From Myxococcus qinghaiensis (GTDB taxonomy: Bacteria; Myxococcota; Myxococcia; Myxococcales; Myxococcaceae), in the NCBI RefSeq assembly GCF_024198215.1, contig NZ_JAKCFA010000001.1, positions 186,001 through 250,000 of the forward strand: a stretch of DNA of 64,000 nucleotides, written 5' to 3'. This document shows positions 1 through 9,549 of the stretch, piece after piece (position 1 is the stretch's first letter; the number at the start of each line of letters is the position of its first letter). A model generated the notes under the pieces. The model searched no databases, was not told where the DNA came from, and saw only the letters and a list, made by a program, of their open reading frames with translations. The translations under genes were made by a program, and so were the position numbers.

Positions 1-2222
1 TCAAGGTGACGGTGCGCAACGCGGGCGCCGGGAGCCTCAGCGGAGTGTCGGGCACCCTGACGTTCAACGGCTCGAGTCCGGGCGTCGTGGGCACCTTCTC
101 GAACGGCGCCACGCTTTCGTTCGGCAACATCGCTCAGGGCGCGACCGCGACCGCGACGGTGGATGTCGCGCTGACGGCGGCTCCCGCACAGGCTTCGGGC
201 GCGCTCGCGGTCCTGGGCGTGGACGTGACGTTCCCGTACAACCTGCTGAACGGCACGGTCGTTCGTCAGTTCCGCACCCAGGTCAACTACGACGAGAAGG
301 CCAATTCGTCGGACACCGACTATGTCGAGTCGCAGAACACGCCGTGGGTGGCCTCGACCTTCAACTACAGGCCAATGTGGGACAACGGCTACGCCACGAC
401 CGGGTTCTGGCACGCCTCCAATGAGGCGACAGCGCTGGACAAGCGGCTGACGTCGCCGCTGTTCAATGTCGCGGCGAATGCGAACTTCACCTTGTCCTTC
501 TACCACCGCTTCAGCTTCGAGTCGGCGTACCTCAGCGGGGCGTGGGTCCACTTCGACGGTGGCGCCATCGAGTTGTCAGTCGACGAGGGGCCCTGGCAGA
601 ACTGGTACCCCTTCATTCCTCCCCCTACCCCCACGAGCCCGCTGCCCAATGTGGCGTTGATTGATGTGGGGAATGCGTACCTGGGTGGCGCGCGTGGATT
701 CACGCAGTTGAGCGTGGGCTATCCCTCGTTCACCGCGTACACGGCCAACTTCGGGACGCGTTTCGCGGGCCGTCAGGTGCGCGTGCGGTTCCGTCATGGG
801 TCCGACGGAGGCGTGGGGGCGTATGGCTGGGATATCGCCAACATCCGCCTCGGGGGCATCACCAACACGACGCCGTTCTACTCGCTCGTCGCGGAGTCCT
901 ACACCGGTACGGGCAACGCTCCGGCGTGCAACGTGGCGCCGGTGGCGGAGGCGGGGCTTGCCCAGACCGTGACTGAGGTCGTCGTGGACGCTGGTGGCGG
1001 GCGGACCCCACGCGTCATCACGCTCAACGGCACGGGCAGCGTCGACCCGGATGCTTCCGCGCAGAGCACGCTGAGCTACGCGTGGACCCAGCTTGGTGGT
1101 CCGGCGGTGACGCTCAACGGCGCGAACACGGCCACGCCGTCGTTCAGCGCGCTCGTCCCGACGAACACCATCTTCACCTTCCAGCTCGTGGTGAACGATG
1201 GCACGGACTCCAGCCAGCCCAGGGTGGTGCAGGTCCTGGTGCAGAACGTGAACATCCTCCCGGTCGCGGTGGCTCGGGTGAAGGATGGCGGCCCCACGAC
1301 GGTGGACGAGCGCTCCGGCAGCATCACGCTCGACGCGGCGGGTTCGACGGACGCGGACGGTGAGACGCTCCGCTTCGCGTGGACCCAGACCGCGGGTCCG
1401 ACGGTGGTGCTGGATTCCACGACCAGCGCCACGCCGACGTTCACGCCTCCGGAGGTGACGGCGGACACGGCCTTCACCTTCCGCCTGGTGGCGAATGACG
1501 GCATCAGCGCGAGCGCCCCGGCGACGATCACCATCACCGTTCGTCAGGTGGATCGCGCGCCTGTGACGAGCGCGGGTGTGGACCAGGAAGTCGGCTCGCG
1601 CTCCACGGTGGTGCTGTATGGCAGCGCCGAGGATGCGGACGGCGAGGCCCTCACTTTCGCCTGGACGCAGACCGAGGGTCCGACGGTGGCGCTCACGGGG
1701 GCGGACACGCCCACCGCGAGCTTCACGGCGCCGGATGTGACGGGGGCGTCGACGGTGCTGCGCTTCAGCCTGGTGGCGACGGCCAATGGTCAGGCCAGCG
1801 AGGCGAGCACGGTGACCGTCACCGTGACGCGCGACAACCGCAAGCCGGTGGTCACGGCGAACAACAGCTACACGGTGCACGAGGGCTCGGGCGTGAAGAT
1901 GCGCGCCACGGGCACGGATGCCGACGGTGATGAGCTCACGTACACGTGGTCGCAGATCGCGGGTCCGTCCGTGCAGATCCAAAATGCGGACAAGGCGGAG
2001 GCCTCCTTCGTGGCCCCAGACGTGTCCGAGACGTCGGTGCTGCTCTTCCGTGTCCGCGCCAGCGATGGCGTGAGCACGAGCGACGCTGTCGAAGTGTCGG
2101 TGACGGTGCGGAACCTGGCGGACGAGGGTGGCTGCAGCGCGGCGGGTGGTAGTGCCACCAGCGCGCTGGTGCCGGCCCTGGCCATGCTGGCGCTCGCGCT
2201 GCGCCGTCGTCGCAGGAGCTAG
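1..2222 (+). CDS. Surface protein with PKD-like repeats and MYXO-CTERM-type tail (5' end outside window)
   Basis: The reading frame is open to the window edge, so the N-terminus and any catalytic domain are missing. Numbering from the GTG at 6, residues 1-85 look like a beta-rich domain. Residues 85-305 form a jelly-roll-like region with a tail of aromatic and Gly residues. Four PKD-like Ig-fold repeats begin near residues 311, 418, 518 and 612; each carries a YxWTQ or FAWTQ core and a D-A-D-G-E-type loop. The C-terminus has Gly-Gly-Cys, a hydrophobic stretch and five Arg/one Ser, the tripartite signal of myxosortase-processed proteins. It is therefore probably exported and anchored at the cell surface. 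Architectures like this often carry an M36 (fungalysin) metallopeptidase at the N-terminus; that part is inference. A terminator follows 43 bases after the stop. Confidence 0.85.
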   Translation, partial: KVTVRNAGAGSLSGVSGTLTFNGSSPGVVGTFSNGATLSFGNIAQGATATATVDVALTAAPAQASGALAVLGVDVTFPYNLLNGTVVRQFRTQVNYDEKANSSDTDYVESQNTPWVASTFNYRPMWDNGYATTGFWHASNEATALDKRLTSPLFNVAANANFTLSFYHRFSFESAYLSGAWVHFDGGAIELSVDEGPWQNWYPFIPPPTPTSPLPNVALIDVGNAYLGGARGFTQLSVGYPSFTAYTANFGTRFAGRQVRVRFRHGSDGGVGAYGWDIANIRLGGITNTTPFYSLVAESYTGTGNAPACNVAPVAEAGLAQTVTEVVVDAGGGRTPRVITLNGTGSVDPDASAQSTLSYAWTQLGGPAVTLNGANTATPSFSALVPTNTIFTFQLVVNDGTDSSQPRVVQVLVQNVNILPVAVARVKDGGPTTVDERSGSITLDAAGSTDADGETLRFAWTQTAGPTVVLDSTTSATPTFTPPEVTADTAFTFRLVANDGISASAPATITITVRQVDRAPVTSAGVDQEVGSRSTVVLYGSAEDADGEALTFAWTQTEGPTVALTGADTPTASFTAPDVTGASTVLRFSLVATANGQASEASTVTVTVTRDNRKPVVTANNSYTVHEGSGVKMRATGTDADGDELTYTWSQIAGPSVQIQNADKAEASFVAPDVSETSVLLFRVRASDGVSTSDAVEVSVTVRNLADEGGCSAAGGSATSALVPALAMLALALRRRRRS

Positions 2223-2264
2223 TGAATCGTCCGGCCTCTGTCTGAGGCCGGAACGGAAGGTGTG

Positions 2265-2306
2265 AGGGGCGGTCCCGGGAGGTTTCCGGGACCGCCCCTT
2301 GTTTTT
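2265..2306 (+). terminator. Rho-independent terminator
   Basis: A perfect 14-bp stem (2265-2278 with 2286-2299) and a 7-base loop are followed by a T-rich run (TTGTTTTT). A smaller perfect 8-bp hairpin lies just before it at 2231-2251. Both sit directly after the surface-protein gene. Confidence 0.85.
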
Positions 2307-2358
2307 GAGAGGGCTGCCGCGTGTTGGGCGGAAGGCCCTGGACACACGGAGGACGACG

Positions 2359-2661
2359 ATGTTCGCGAAGTCGATTCAGCGCCCGCACTGGGCACGGTGG
2401 ATGGTGGCGGGGGCGTTGCTGGTGGGGCTGGGGTGCAGGGGGCCTGGGGACGAGCTGAAGCGCGAGGCGCCTCCGCCGCCACCTCCGGATGCGTCGAGTG
2501 AGGCGAAGGTCAGCCCTGAGTTGCCCCAGGTGGAAGACGCTGGCGCCCCTGTGTGCCCACCGCGTCAGTACCAGTGTTGCGATGGGAGCTGCTCGGAGAA
2601 CAAGCGGTGCCCGGGCATCGCTTGCGATCCGCGCCCGGTGCCGCCCACGTTCAAGGAGTAG
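2359..2661 (+). CDS. Small Cys-rich lipoprotein
   Basis: This encodes 100 residues. The ATG at 2359 is chosen because GGAGGA lies 5 bases upstream and because it gives a clean signal peptide; a longer in-frame start at 2299 would overlap the terminator and put 20 polar residues before it. The signal segment ends in a lipobox, L-G-C, with Cys26 as the lipidation site. A Pro-rich stretch follows, then a C-terminal module with eight Cys (residues about 66-93: CPPRQYQCC, DGSC, KRCPGIAC). No enzyme family was recognised; an outer-membrane or periplasmic lipoprotein is likely. The last 24 codons and the stop match a short relic at 9476-9549 on the other side of the RHS locus (51 of 71 aligned bases). 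Confidence 0.75.
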   Translation: MFAKSIQRPHWARWMVAGALLVGLGCRGPGDELKREAPPPPPPDASSEAKVSPELPQVEDAGAPVCPPRQYQCCDGSCSENKRCPGIACDPRPVPPTFKE

Positions 2662-2713
2662 CTTCGCGAGCAAAGTCGGGCTGGCGGGAGGCCGCTATGA
2701 CCTCCTCGCCAGG

Positions 2714-3070
2714 CTACTCGCAGCACGTTTGGATGCTCCGCCAACTACTCTCGCACAGAGACGGCGCCGCCGCTTCCCAACGTGCTTCAACGCGCTTCCA
2801 GCACCATACGGGCTTGGCCCCCTGCCAGTTGTCACCTCGTAAGTCGTAGATGCCATCTCCGTTCGTATCGAGCTCGATTCGCACGAAGGCATCAACGCCT
2901 ACGATGTACGGCCGATACTTGTGGCCATTGGGAGCACGTTGTTCCTGTGTGCGAGCAATGAGCCAGGTGCCATCTGGGAAGATGACAACTCTCACGACCA
3001 AGGATACGGCGGCCGCCGAGACCAGTGTGGCAACGGCGCCCACGAGGAGCAACGGGAGCTTGCTCCTCAT
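2714..3070 (-). CDS. Small membrane-anchored protein downstream of RHS toxin candidate (putative immunity protein)
   Basis: This encodes 118 residues from an ATG at 3070 with GAGG 8 bases upstream. An alternative ATG at 3115 overlaps the stop of the RHS gene (ATGA) and would add 15 residues. Residues 1-30 are a hydrophobic signal anchor. The soluble part carries an EF-hand-like loop, DTNGDGIYD (about residues 79-87), and four Cys in the last 30 residues. No known family was recognised. Its place directly after an RHS gene with a variable C-terminal tip is where cognate immunity genes lie in polymorphic toxin loci, so a periplasm-facing inhibitor of the protease tip is the working hypothesis. 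The DNA is AT-richer than its surroundings (34 of 60 bases G/C at 2881-2940), like the toxin tip. Confidence 0.6.
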   Translation of the reverse strand: MRSKLPLLLVGAVATLVSAAAVSLVVRVVIFPDGTWLIARTQEQRAPNGHKYRPYIVGVDAFVRIELDTNGDGIYDLRGDNWQGAKPVWCWKRVEARWEAAAPSLCESSWRSIQTCCE

Positions 3071-3111
3071 AGGGTTTGCCTCAGCATGTGCCGTCTTGGG
3101 AGGTCGATGAA

Positions 3112-6100
3112 TCATGTCCCATCGGCGTCCCTGCAGTACTCCGCGACGTTGTTGGCGCCTGAAGACGCGCCCCAAGAGAGGTCGTCGTCGACGGGGATTC
3201 CGGTGACGCGCTCGCAGTAGTGCATTGCCTCGTGAATCATCAACTGCGCAAGGTATTCCGTGTTTGAGCTGAACCAGGAATTCTCGCAGAACTTAGCCTT
3301 GAGCCTCACGGTATCGCGAGGGACACTCGTAAGGCCGTCTGTCTGAAACATGTTCCAATCCTCGAAGAACACATAAGGAAGCCGCCCGTTTTCGAGGAAG
3401 GGACAGATGTCACACATCTTCTGCTTCTTCATCTCCATCTGACACTTGCAGGACTTCCTGGTGCCGGTCGGATCGCAGCCAGCCCAGTGCTTGGCAATCT
3501 GCAGGGCCGCAGACCAGTTCGGGCACGAAAATTTCGGGTCCTTGATGAAGAGGCCGGTCGGGTCCTCGAACTTCACGGGATTGCTTCTGGCGTAAGCGTA
3601 GGCTGGCTCCGTCGCCATGGTCGGGTCGGGCGCGGCCAGCGGCTCCGGCTGCAGATACCTGCCTGCGTTGGGGTCGTAGAAGCGGTTCCAGTTCTCGAAG
3701 AGATCCGTCTCGGTGTCGTGGTACTGGCCAGGCAGCCGCAACGGGGTCCAGAAGTATGACGCCCCGGTTTGGACTCGACGGTACTCGTAGGCCGAGATGA
3801 CGACGCCTGTGTAGGGCTTGGCGACATTGGGCGCCGCAGGCGTGCAGGTGCATGTGAAAACACATTGGATGCCGCTGCAATCCTGGCTCTGGGAACAATG
3901 GCTGAAAGCAGAGTTGTCGATAGCTGCTTGGATTCCTGATGCACCGGGTATGACCCACTCCGTCCACATTCGCCCCGCATAATAAGGGTCGATGTAGGTC
4001 AGCCTGCCGCTGCTCGCTACATCTTTGATGTTGAGGTTGTCCATGTGGTCAGGGACGGGGGCCGTCGGGCAGTTGTCCGCGTCACGCCAGAGGTCCAACG
4101 AGTCGATGAGGACGCGCTGGCTCAAGGTGGTGCCAGCGACGGCAGGCTGCTTCATGACCGCGCCAACGACGCCCGTGGACGTCGTGTACGGGTGCGGCGA
4201 TTCGATGTCGACGCTGACGCGGTTGACATGGCCAAACGCATCGTACTCGCCGGTTCCGGTGACGCGTCCCTGGGAGTCCAACATCAGGACAGGCTTGCCG
4301 AGGTAGTCGGTGACGAGATGATAGATGCCGCAGGAGGCGGCCTCGTCGAGGCGCTTGCAGTCGGCGGTGGCATCGGAGAGGTGCGCCCACGAGGCATCCA
4401 GCTTGCCGCGAATGACGGCGATGGGGCGGCCGTCGAGCCACACATACTCGTCAACCGGATGCGTGGAGGCGGAGAAGGTGGACGAGTTCCCCTGATCCAC
4501 CAGGAGACCCTTGGTGGCATTGTAGAAGTACTCGTCCTTGATGCCCGTGGGGTAGTCCTTGAGCCGGCGCTTGCCGGTGCCGTCATAGAAGTAGTTGTAC
4601 GTCAGGCCCTCGACGTTGACGGACTTGAAGACGGAGTCGGTGGCGCCACTGGAGGAAGGGCCCGAACTGAAGGTCAGCGTGAAAGCGGAACTGTAGGGGC
4701 CCGCGTGCCACTGCTTGCTGGAGACCCGGCCATCGGCGTCGTAGAAATACGAATAGCCGAGCTGAGAGCCTGCCTGGTTGGAATAGCGGGAGGTGAGCTG
4801 GTCGGGGTGGCCGAGGTTGGAATAGTCGAGGGTCCAGGTGTTGGCCTCACCAGACTCGGTGATTCGATTGCCTCGATTGTCGTGGCTGAAGGCGCGAGTC
4901 GCGAAGGGGCCACCCTGCGTGGTGAGCGTGCCGGTGCCGCCTGTCAGCCGCAGTTGGCCGTCGTAGCCGTAGGTCTCCGTGCGAGGCGAGGAGGTCCCCA
5001 GCAGACAGGTATCCGTTCGAATGAGCTGGTCGGCCTGCCAGGTGTAGAGCTGTTTCAGCACGCTGCCATTGCCACTGCCGGGAGTGAAATTGACTCCCGA
5101 GGCAAGTGTGGAAACCCACAGCGCTCGCTGGCGCCCCGTCGCATCGCCGGAGGTGACGGATGGAGGCGCGGACGGACAGGAAGAGGGCGCCGCCGAGGAG
5201 TTGTCACCCAGGGCGTATTCGATGCTGCCAGTCGTGGCGGAAGTCGCATAGTGAGTGCGGTATCCCCGCAGCCCGCCATACGGTTCCCACGTCACCTGCG
5301 AAACCAGCGGTGATGACGAGGTGCTGGACGCGCCCCAGGTCAATACGTTGACGCTCGAGACGCGGTCGGCGAGGGCACCGATGCCATAGGTATAGGTCAC
5401 GGTGCGGCCATAGGGATGTGTGACCTGTGTCAGGTTGCCATTCAGGCTGTAGGCGTAGAGCGTATGAGGATTCTGGAAAGGCGTGGATGGGCTGCAGATG
5501 GTGGTTCCCGTGCGCAGTCTCACCTCCTTCACCAGGCGACCCCACGCGTCGTAGCTGAACCAGGTGCGACCGAAAGAGTCGTTACGGTAGAGCGGTCTGC
5601 CGAGGGTATTGGCAAGCGTGCCGCACGATGAGGGCAGTGGGGCTGTTGTGTCGTAGGCAAGGGCGTACAATCCCTCGGAGCCTCCGGAAACCAGTGGCGA
5701 GTGGTGGGCCGCTGAAAGCTGTCGGCTCATGGAGTCGTAGGTGTAGGCGAGGTGAGCCCTGACGCTTGAAGCGGACATCGCGGGGGTCTGCTTCACCAGG
5801 AGGTTGCCCACGGCATCATGCGTGAAGCGGGTGGTTCCGGCGGTGATGCCGGCTCCGTTGGCCGCCTGTGTCGCTTCCACGAGTTGGCCAAAGTCGTCGT
5901 ATTGATAGCGCGAGGCGTTGGCGGAGGGGGTGGCCGTGGCGCAGTTCGTCGTCGCGGCAAGGCCCTTGTCGACGCTGATGACGTTGCCGTGAACATCGTG
6001 CTTCACGCACGTGCGCGTCGTGCTGCTGCTGGTGGGATGTTCGTCCACGCTCAGAAGTCGATTGGCTCCGTCGTACTGGAGCGAGGTGCACGCCGTGGAA

Positions 6101-8817
6101 GTGGGCTGGCCGTCGGTGCCCGCTGCGCACCAGGCCGGTGGCGAGTTGAACGCGAAGCTCTTACCCGTGATGCTACCCGCACCGTCATGACTCCTGGCGG
6201 AGGTGAAGCTGCCAGCGCCCGTGCCAACCTTCTCGCGGGTCTGGCGCCGATGGGCGTCCGCGGCGTAGGACAGGAGCTTTCGCGTGGTCCCCGAGGCGTC
6301 CAGGTACCGCTCTTCGTTGACCGTGCCATCGGGCCAGTAGGTATAGGTCAGCTTCTCGGACCAGGTGGTGGCCGTGGCGGTTGACGACTTCGCCTTCCAC
6401 TGGAGTTTGTCCGTGAGGGTGCCACCAGAGCAGCCCGAAGTGGTGCCCTGCCGGTAGCAGGAAACCTCGTAGTTGCCCTCGGGGTAGAGGACGTATTGCT
6501 GGTGGCCGGCACTGTCGTATCCATACGTCGTCACCACGTCGGGCTGGCCGGTGACGCGCACGGTGCTCGTCAGCAGTTGGTCGTCCTGGTAGCTGGAGAG
6601 GGTGGTGACTCCGTTGGCATCCACGCTTTCGGTGACGTGCCCGCTGGCGTCATAGACGTTGTAGAAGGTCTCGATGGGCGTGCTAGAGAGGCCTGCGGGA
6701 TATGTGGCCACCTTCTGCAGTTGGTTGCGCCGAGGAGTCGTCTCCGTGTCTGGCCAATAGTAGGTGCGAGTAATTGCGAAGGGCGTGCCAGAGGGGCAGT
6801 CAGTCGCGGCCTCGTTGGCCACCAGGCAGGGGCCGTGTTTCTCGAGGGTCCGGTTCAAGGCGTCCGCAGTGGACTCACCCGTGCGTGTGGTGAGGAAGAA
6901 CGTGCCCACCCAGCGTTGCTGACTGCTCCATACACCCGTGGAGGCATTGAAGACGCGTGTCCATCCAGACCGAATGGTCGCTGCCAGCCGTCCCGAAGAG
7001 TCGTAGCGGTTGAATGTGCGCGCCTTCTGCCCCGCGGCGCCGAGCACGCTGGGCTTCTCCGCGGTGGCAAGGAGCTGTTCTCCGTTGGGCCCGTAGGTGT
7101 AGGAGAAGGTTTCCTCCTCGAGCGCACCTGTGCCGGTCATGTCCACCGCGCCTCGCTTGACGTTCGTCTTCTCCAGGATGGAAGCGGGAATCCCAGTGCC
7201 TACGGCCGGAGAGGCGTGGGTGTAGACTTCCCAGAAGTCGCGCTTGTTCTTGCGAGCCTTCTCGTGGGCGGGGACACTGCCCGCTGCGCACACCCACTCA
7301 TAGCGGTCCGTGCCGGGACTGCAGGCTCCCGTGACGCTGCATGCGTCCGTCGTCTGGTAGAGGCGTGGAGAGGTCGTCTGGCTGGTGTTGGAGAGGGTTT
7401 CGTAGGTGCGAACGAATCCAGGGGCTCCCGTAAGGCCGTCGCCTCGCCCAGCAGTGACATCGGTCGTAGGCCGGGCCTGGGGTTGCACGCCGCAGCAGTC
7501 GCTTCCTGGCTGGCAGGTGGTGGCCACCAGCGCGCCAAGGTTCAACTGCCCGCCTGCGGAGGTGTCGCTGGTGACGGTGCCATCGGTGGCGTAGTCATGC
7601 CGCGTCACCAGCAGGCTTCCCACGGAAGACTCCAGCGCGGTGCTGGAGTAGCCATAGGTAAGGACCTTGCTGCCCAGCGAGGCTTGGGCAATCAATCCCG
7701 GCCGCTCCACGCTGCCCGAGTCTTGCTTATAGCTATAGGTGACGGCGGGGACTGACTCGCCTCGCCGCGTGACGCTGCGCACCACGCACTCACTGGCGCC
7801 GAGCACCGAGGTCAGTTGCGCATACTGAAAGTCCAGGGCACCCGACGCGGTGCCGACCGAGGCCAGGTAGGGCACGCCCGCCGCGGTGCCGGTATTTCCC
7901 GCAGGGCACGTGAGTCCCGACGGCACGGAGTAGGTGAGAGCGGCCTCCTGGGTACCCGAGGGGGAGAGGATCCTGCTCAGGAAGTAGCGCTCCTGGCTTC
8001 CTCCGCTCTCGACATGCTTCGACTCGAAGTGCAGCTTGCGTCCGTCCATGTCCGTCAACACGAAGCCCGTGGCCGTACGCTGCAGGCGCTCACGCTTGCT
8101 GGCGGAGCTGGTCTCGGGTGTTGCCGAGCAGGGCGTCCCTGTGCACGGCGTGAACCGTGTCACCGCGCCCGTTCCCTTGACGGCCACCCAGCGGGACGTG
8201 CTCACGTGAACGAAGCTGTAGTGCTCGTGCCACCAGTTCAGGGTGTCGCGCTGGGCGACGCTGGCACCGAAGGGCTTGGGCACCGAGCGCACCAAGTCCT
8301 CCATCAGCCAGGTCCGGTTCGAGGAGGTGTAGTGGCGCCGGAGCGTCACGGGGGAGACGTTGTTGTTCAGGCGAAGGTCTGTCTCGACCAGGATGCTCTC
8401 ACCGGTGACGGAATGGACCGGGTCTCCCAGTGTCGGCAGTGGCACTCCACCGGGGCCACACGAGCATTCGCCGTCCTCGCAATCCGGCGGAGGCGTGGCG
8501 CAGTCCCCGCTGCAGGAGTTCGATGGCAGGGAGTTCGAATCACAGACCTGCCCGGGCGTGGGTGTTCTGGAGCAGCACTTGGCGCGCCAGAGACCCGCGA
8601 CATAGACGCGCGGCGTATAGAAGTTGCAGTAGGGATTGTCTGTGCAGTCCGCGTCGTCGCTGCAGGCATAGTCATCACCGCATGCGCACATCACTTCATT
8701 GTTGTCTGCGTCGCATGAGTAGGTGAACCCGCTACAGGACCCTTGTGCCTGACTGGCGGCTGGGAAGGACAGACTGACGAGGGTTAGCAAGACGAGAAAT
8801 CTACCTGGAGAAGGCAC
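3112..8817 (-). CDS. Secreted RHS/YD-repeat protein with C-terminal HExxH (zinc protease-like) tip
   Basis: This is a 1,901-residue protein from a GTG at 8817 with GGAG 8 bases upstream. Order: Sec signal peptide (1-25); a Cys-rich region (26-125); a DUF6531-like segment starting at GDPVHSVTGE; over 1,400 residues of YD repeats; and the RHS-associated core, PGQYHDTETDLFENWNRFYD, ending at DPTGL (1752-1756). The last ~145 residues are a tip unlike the rest. They hold HEAMH (1862-1866) with Glu1893 downstream, a possible gluzincin-type zinc site, and many Cys. RHS cages enclose toxic tips in many bacteria. Here the Sec signal suggests export rather than type VI delivery. The 3' end is much AT-richer (29 of 60 G/C at 3241-3300) than the repeat region (43 of 60 at 4381-4440), as expected if the tip was exchanged. 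The small gene at 2714-3070 follows. Confidence 0.85.
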   Translation of the reverse strand: MPSPGRFLVLLTLVSLSFPAASQAQGSCSGFTYSCDADNNEVMCACGDDYACSDDADCTDNPYCNFYTPRVYVAGLWRAKCCSRTPTPGQVCDSNSLPSNSCSGDCATPPPDCEDGECSCGPGGVPLPTLGDPVHSVTGESILVETDLRLNNNVSPVTLRRHYTSSNRTWLMEDLVRSVPKPFGASVAQRDTLNWWHEHYSFVHVSTSRWVAVKGTGAVTRFTPCTGTPCSATPETSSASKRERLQRTATGFVLTDMDGRKLHFESKHVESGGSQERYFLSRILSPSGTQEAALTYSVPSGLTCPAGNTGTAAGVPYLASVGTASGALDFQYAQLTSVLGASECVVRSVTRRGESVPAVTYSYKQDSGSVERPGLIAQASLGSKVLTYGYSSTALESSVGSLLVTRHDYATDGTVTSDTSAGGQLNLGALVATTCQPGSDCCGVQPQARPTTDVTAGRGDGLTGAPGFVRTYETLSNTSQTTSPRLYQTTDACSVTGACSPGTDRYEWVCAAGSVPAHEKARKNKRDFWEVYTHASPAVGTGIPASILEKTNVKRGAVDMTGTGALEEETFSYTYGPNGEQLLATAEKPSVLGAAGQKARTFNRYDSSGRLAATIRSGWTRVFNASTGVWSSQQRWVGTFFLTTRTGESTADALNRTLEKHGPCLVANEAATDCPSGTPFAITRTYYWPDTETTPRRNQLQKVATYPAGLSSTPIETFYNVYDASGHVTESVDANGVTTLSSYQDDQLLTSTVRVTGQPDVVTTYGYDSAGHQQYVLYPEGNYEVSCYRQGTTSGCSGGTLTDKLQWKAKSSTATATTWSEKLTYTYWPDGTVNEERYLDASGTTRKLLSYAADAHRRQTREKVGTGAGSFTSARSHDGAGSITGKSFAFNSPPAWCAAGTDGQPTSTACTSLQYDGANRLLSVDEHPTSSSTTRTCVKHDVHGNVISVDKGLAATTNCATATPSANASRYQYDDFGQLVEATQAANGAGITAGTTRFTHDAVGNLLVKQTPAMSASSVRAHLAYTYDSMSRQLSAAHHSPLVSGGSEGLYALAYDTTAPLPSSCGTLANTLGRPLYRNDSFGRTWFSYDAWGRLVKEVRLRTGTTICSPSTPFQNPHTLYAYSLNGNLTQVTHPYGRTVTYTYGIGALADRVSSVNVLTWGASSTSSSPLVSQVTWEPYGGLRGYRTHYATSATTGSIEYALGDNSSAAPSSCPSAPPSVTSGDATGRQRALWVSTLASGVNFTPGSGNGSVLKQLYTWQADQLIRTDTCLLGTSSPRTETYGYDGQLRLTGGTGTLTTQGGPFATRAFSHDNRGNRITESGEANTWTLDYSNLGHPDQLTSRYSNQAGSQLGYSYFYDADGRVSSKQWHAGPYSSAFTLTFSSGPSSSGATDSVFKSVNVEGLTYNYFYDGTGKRRLKDYPTGIKDEYFYNATKGLLVDQGNSSTFSASTHPVDEYVWLDGRPIAVIRGKLDASWAHLSDATADCKRLDEAASCGIYHLVTDYLGKPVLMLDSQGRVTGTGEYDAFGHVNRVSVDIESPHPYTTSTGVVGAVMKQPAVAGTTLSQRVLIDSLDLWRDADNCPTAPVPDHMDNLNIKDVASSGRLTYIDPYYAGRMWTEWVIPGASGIQAAIDNSAFSHCSQSQDCSGIQCVFTCTCTPAAPNVAKPYTGVVISAYEYRRVQTGASYFWTPLRLPGQYHDTETDLFENWNRFYDPNAGRYLQPEPLAAPDPTMATEPAYAYARSNPVKFEDPTGLFIKDPKFSCPNWSAALQIAKHWAGCDPTGTRKSCKCQMEMKKQKMCDICPFLENGRLPYVFFEDWNMFQTDGLTSVPRDTVRLKAKFCENSWFSSNTEYLAQLMIHEAMHYCERVTGIPVDDDLSWGASSGANNVAEYCRDADGT

Positions 8818-8896
8818 GGCGAAACTCCATGCGTCCCGAGGGGTTCCCCATCGCAGGACGTCTGATTTGAATGAGGAAAAATGAGAAGGAACGTCT

Positions 8897-9310
8897 TCAG
8901 GGCGCCGGGGCGACTTGATTCAGGGGCTTTGATGCATTGGGCCGCTCGGTCGGGGGCACGCAGAGTCGCTCAGCGGCGGAGGGGAGCAACTGCTTGCAAC
9001 TCCATCCCGAGGGGCAATCCATCATCTTTTGACAGCTCTTGCTGCAGACATACCCTGCATCCCTATGCGCGGCCCCCTGCGCCGCAGCGTGGATGCACAG
9101 GCCGGACGCGCAGTCGGAGTGTGAGCCACTCGCGCAGTTCTCCCCCACCGCCATTTGCCCTGAGCCGGCTTTCGTGGCTCGATGCTCCGTCAGGATGGGC
9201 GGTGGCTGGGCTGCACTTGCTTCACGCCGAGTCTCGCTTTCCCCGCAGCTCGCCAGACTCAGCAGAAGCCACAATCCCAGGGTCTGCCTGCATTCAATGC
9301 CCACACGCAT
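8897..9310 (-). CDS. Cys-rich lipoprotein
   Basis: This encodes 137 residues. The ATG at 9310 has GGGAGG 6 bases upstream; another ATG lies 2 codons earlier. The signal peptide ends in the lipobox L-A-S-C, with Cys22 lipidated. The mature part has ten Cys in two blocks, including DCASGLC and MDCPSGWSC, patterns seen in myxobacterial Cys-rich extracellular domains. No catalytic motif is visible. The gene sits upstream of the RHS gene on the same strand, 79 bases away, so it may be co-transcribed with it. A functional link is conjecture. Confidence 0.7.
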   Translation of the reverse strand: MRVGIECRQTLGLWLLLSLASCGESETRREASAAQPPPILTEHRATKAGSGQMAVGENCASGSHSDCASGLCIHAAAQGAAHRDAGYVCSKSCQKMMDCPSGWSCKQLLPSAAERLCVPPTERPNASKPLNQVAPAP

Positions 9311-9411
9311 ATCCATCCTCCCAACTTCCAAGGCAGATAAACTCAATCTGTTCAGAATAAGTCAATGGATTTTGTGTGTGCTGAATTAAAGCGCTTGGGC
9401 TGAAATTCATC

Positions 9412-9549
9412 ATGGTCCAACCGCTTGGGGCGACAGGCGTTATCACTGCCTGTGTGTGTTTGTGGCGCAATGCTGATTCGGAGGCCAATCAGTGCCAGGG
9501 TATTGCCTATGATCCGAGTCCGATGCGGCGACCCGCGTTCAATCAGTAG
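9412..9549 (+). pseudogene. 45-codon relic related to the lipoprotein gene at 2359-2661
   Basis: A short frame runs from the ATG at 9412 to the stop at 9547-9549. Its last 24 codons align with the end of the lipoprotein gene at 2591-2661: 51 of 71 aligned bases match, with one 3-base gap. Most changes are in third codon positions, and both frames end in TAG (shared GIA, DP, P, F positions). The start of the frame has a lipobox-like ITAC but no real signal sequence and no clear ribosome binding site. It therefore looks like an internally deleted copy rather than a working gene. It overlaps the 3' end of the convergent TPR gene by 7 bases. Confidence 0.5.

Noticed and set aside
2714..9310. A prophage or transposon around the RHS gene
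   Set aside because: No integrase, transposase, phage structural gene or terminal repeat is present; only the lipoprotein relic brackets the region.
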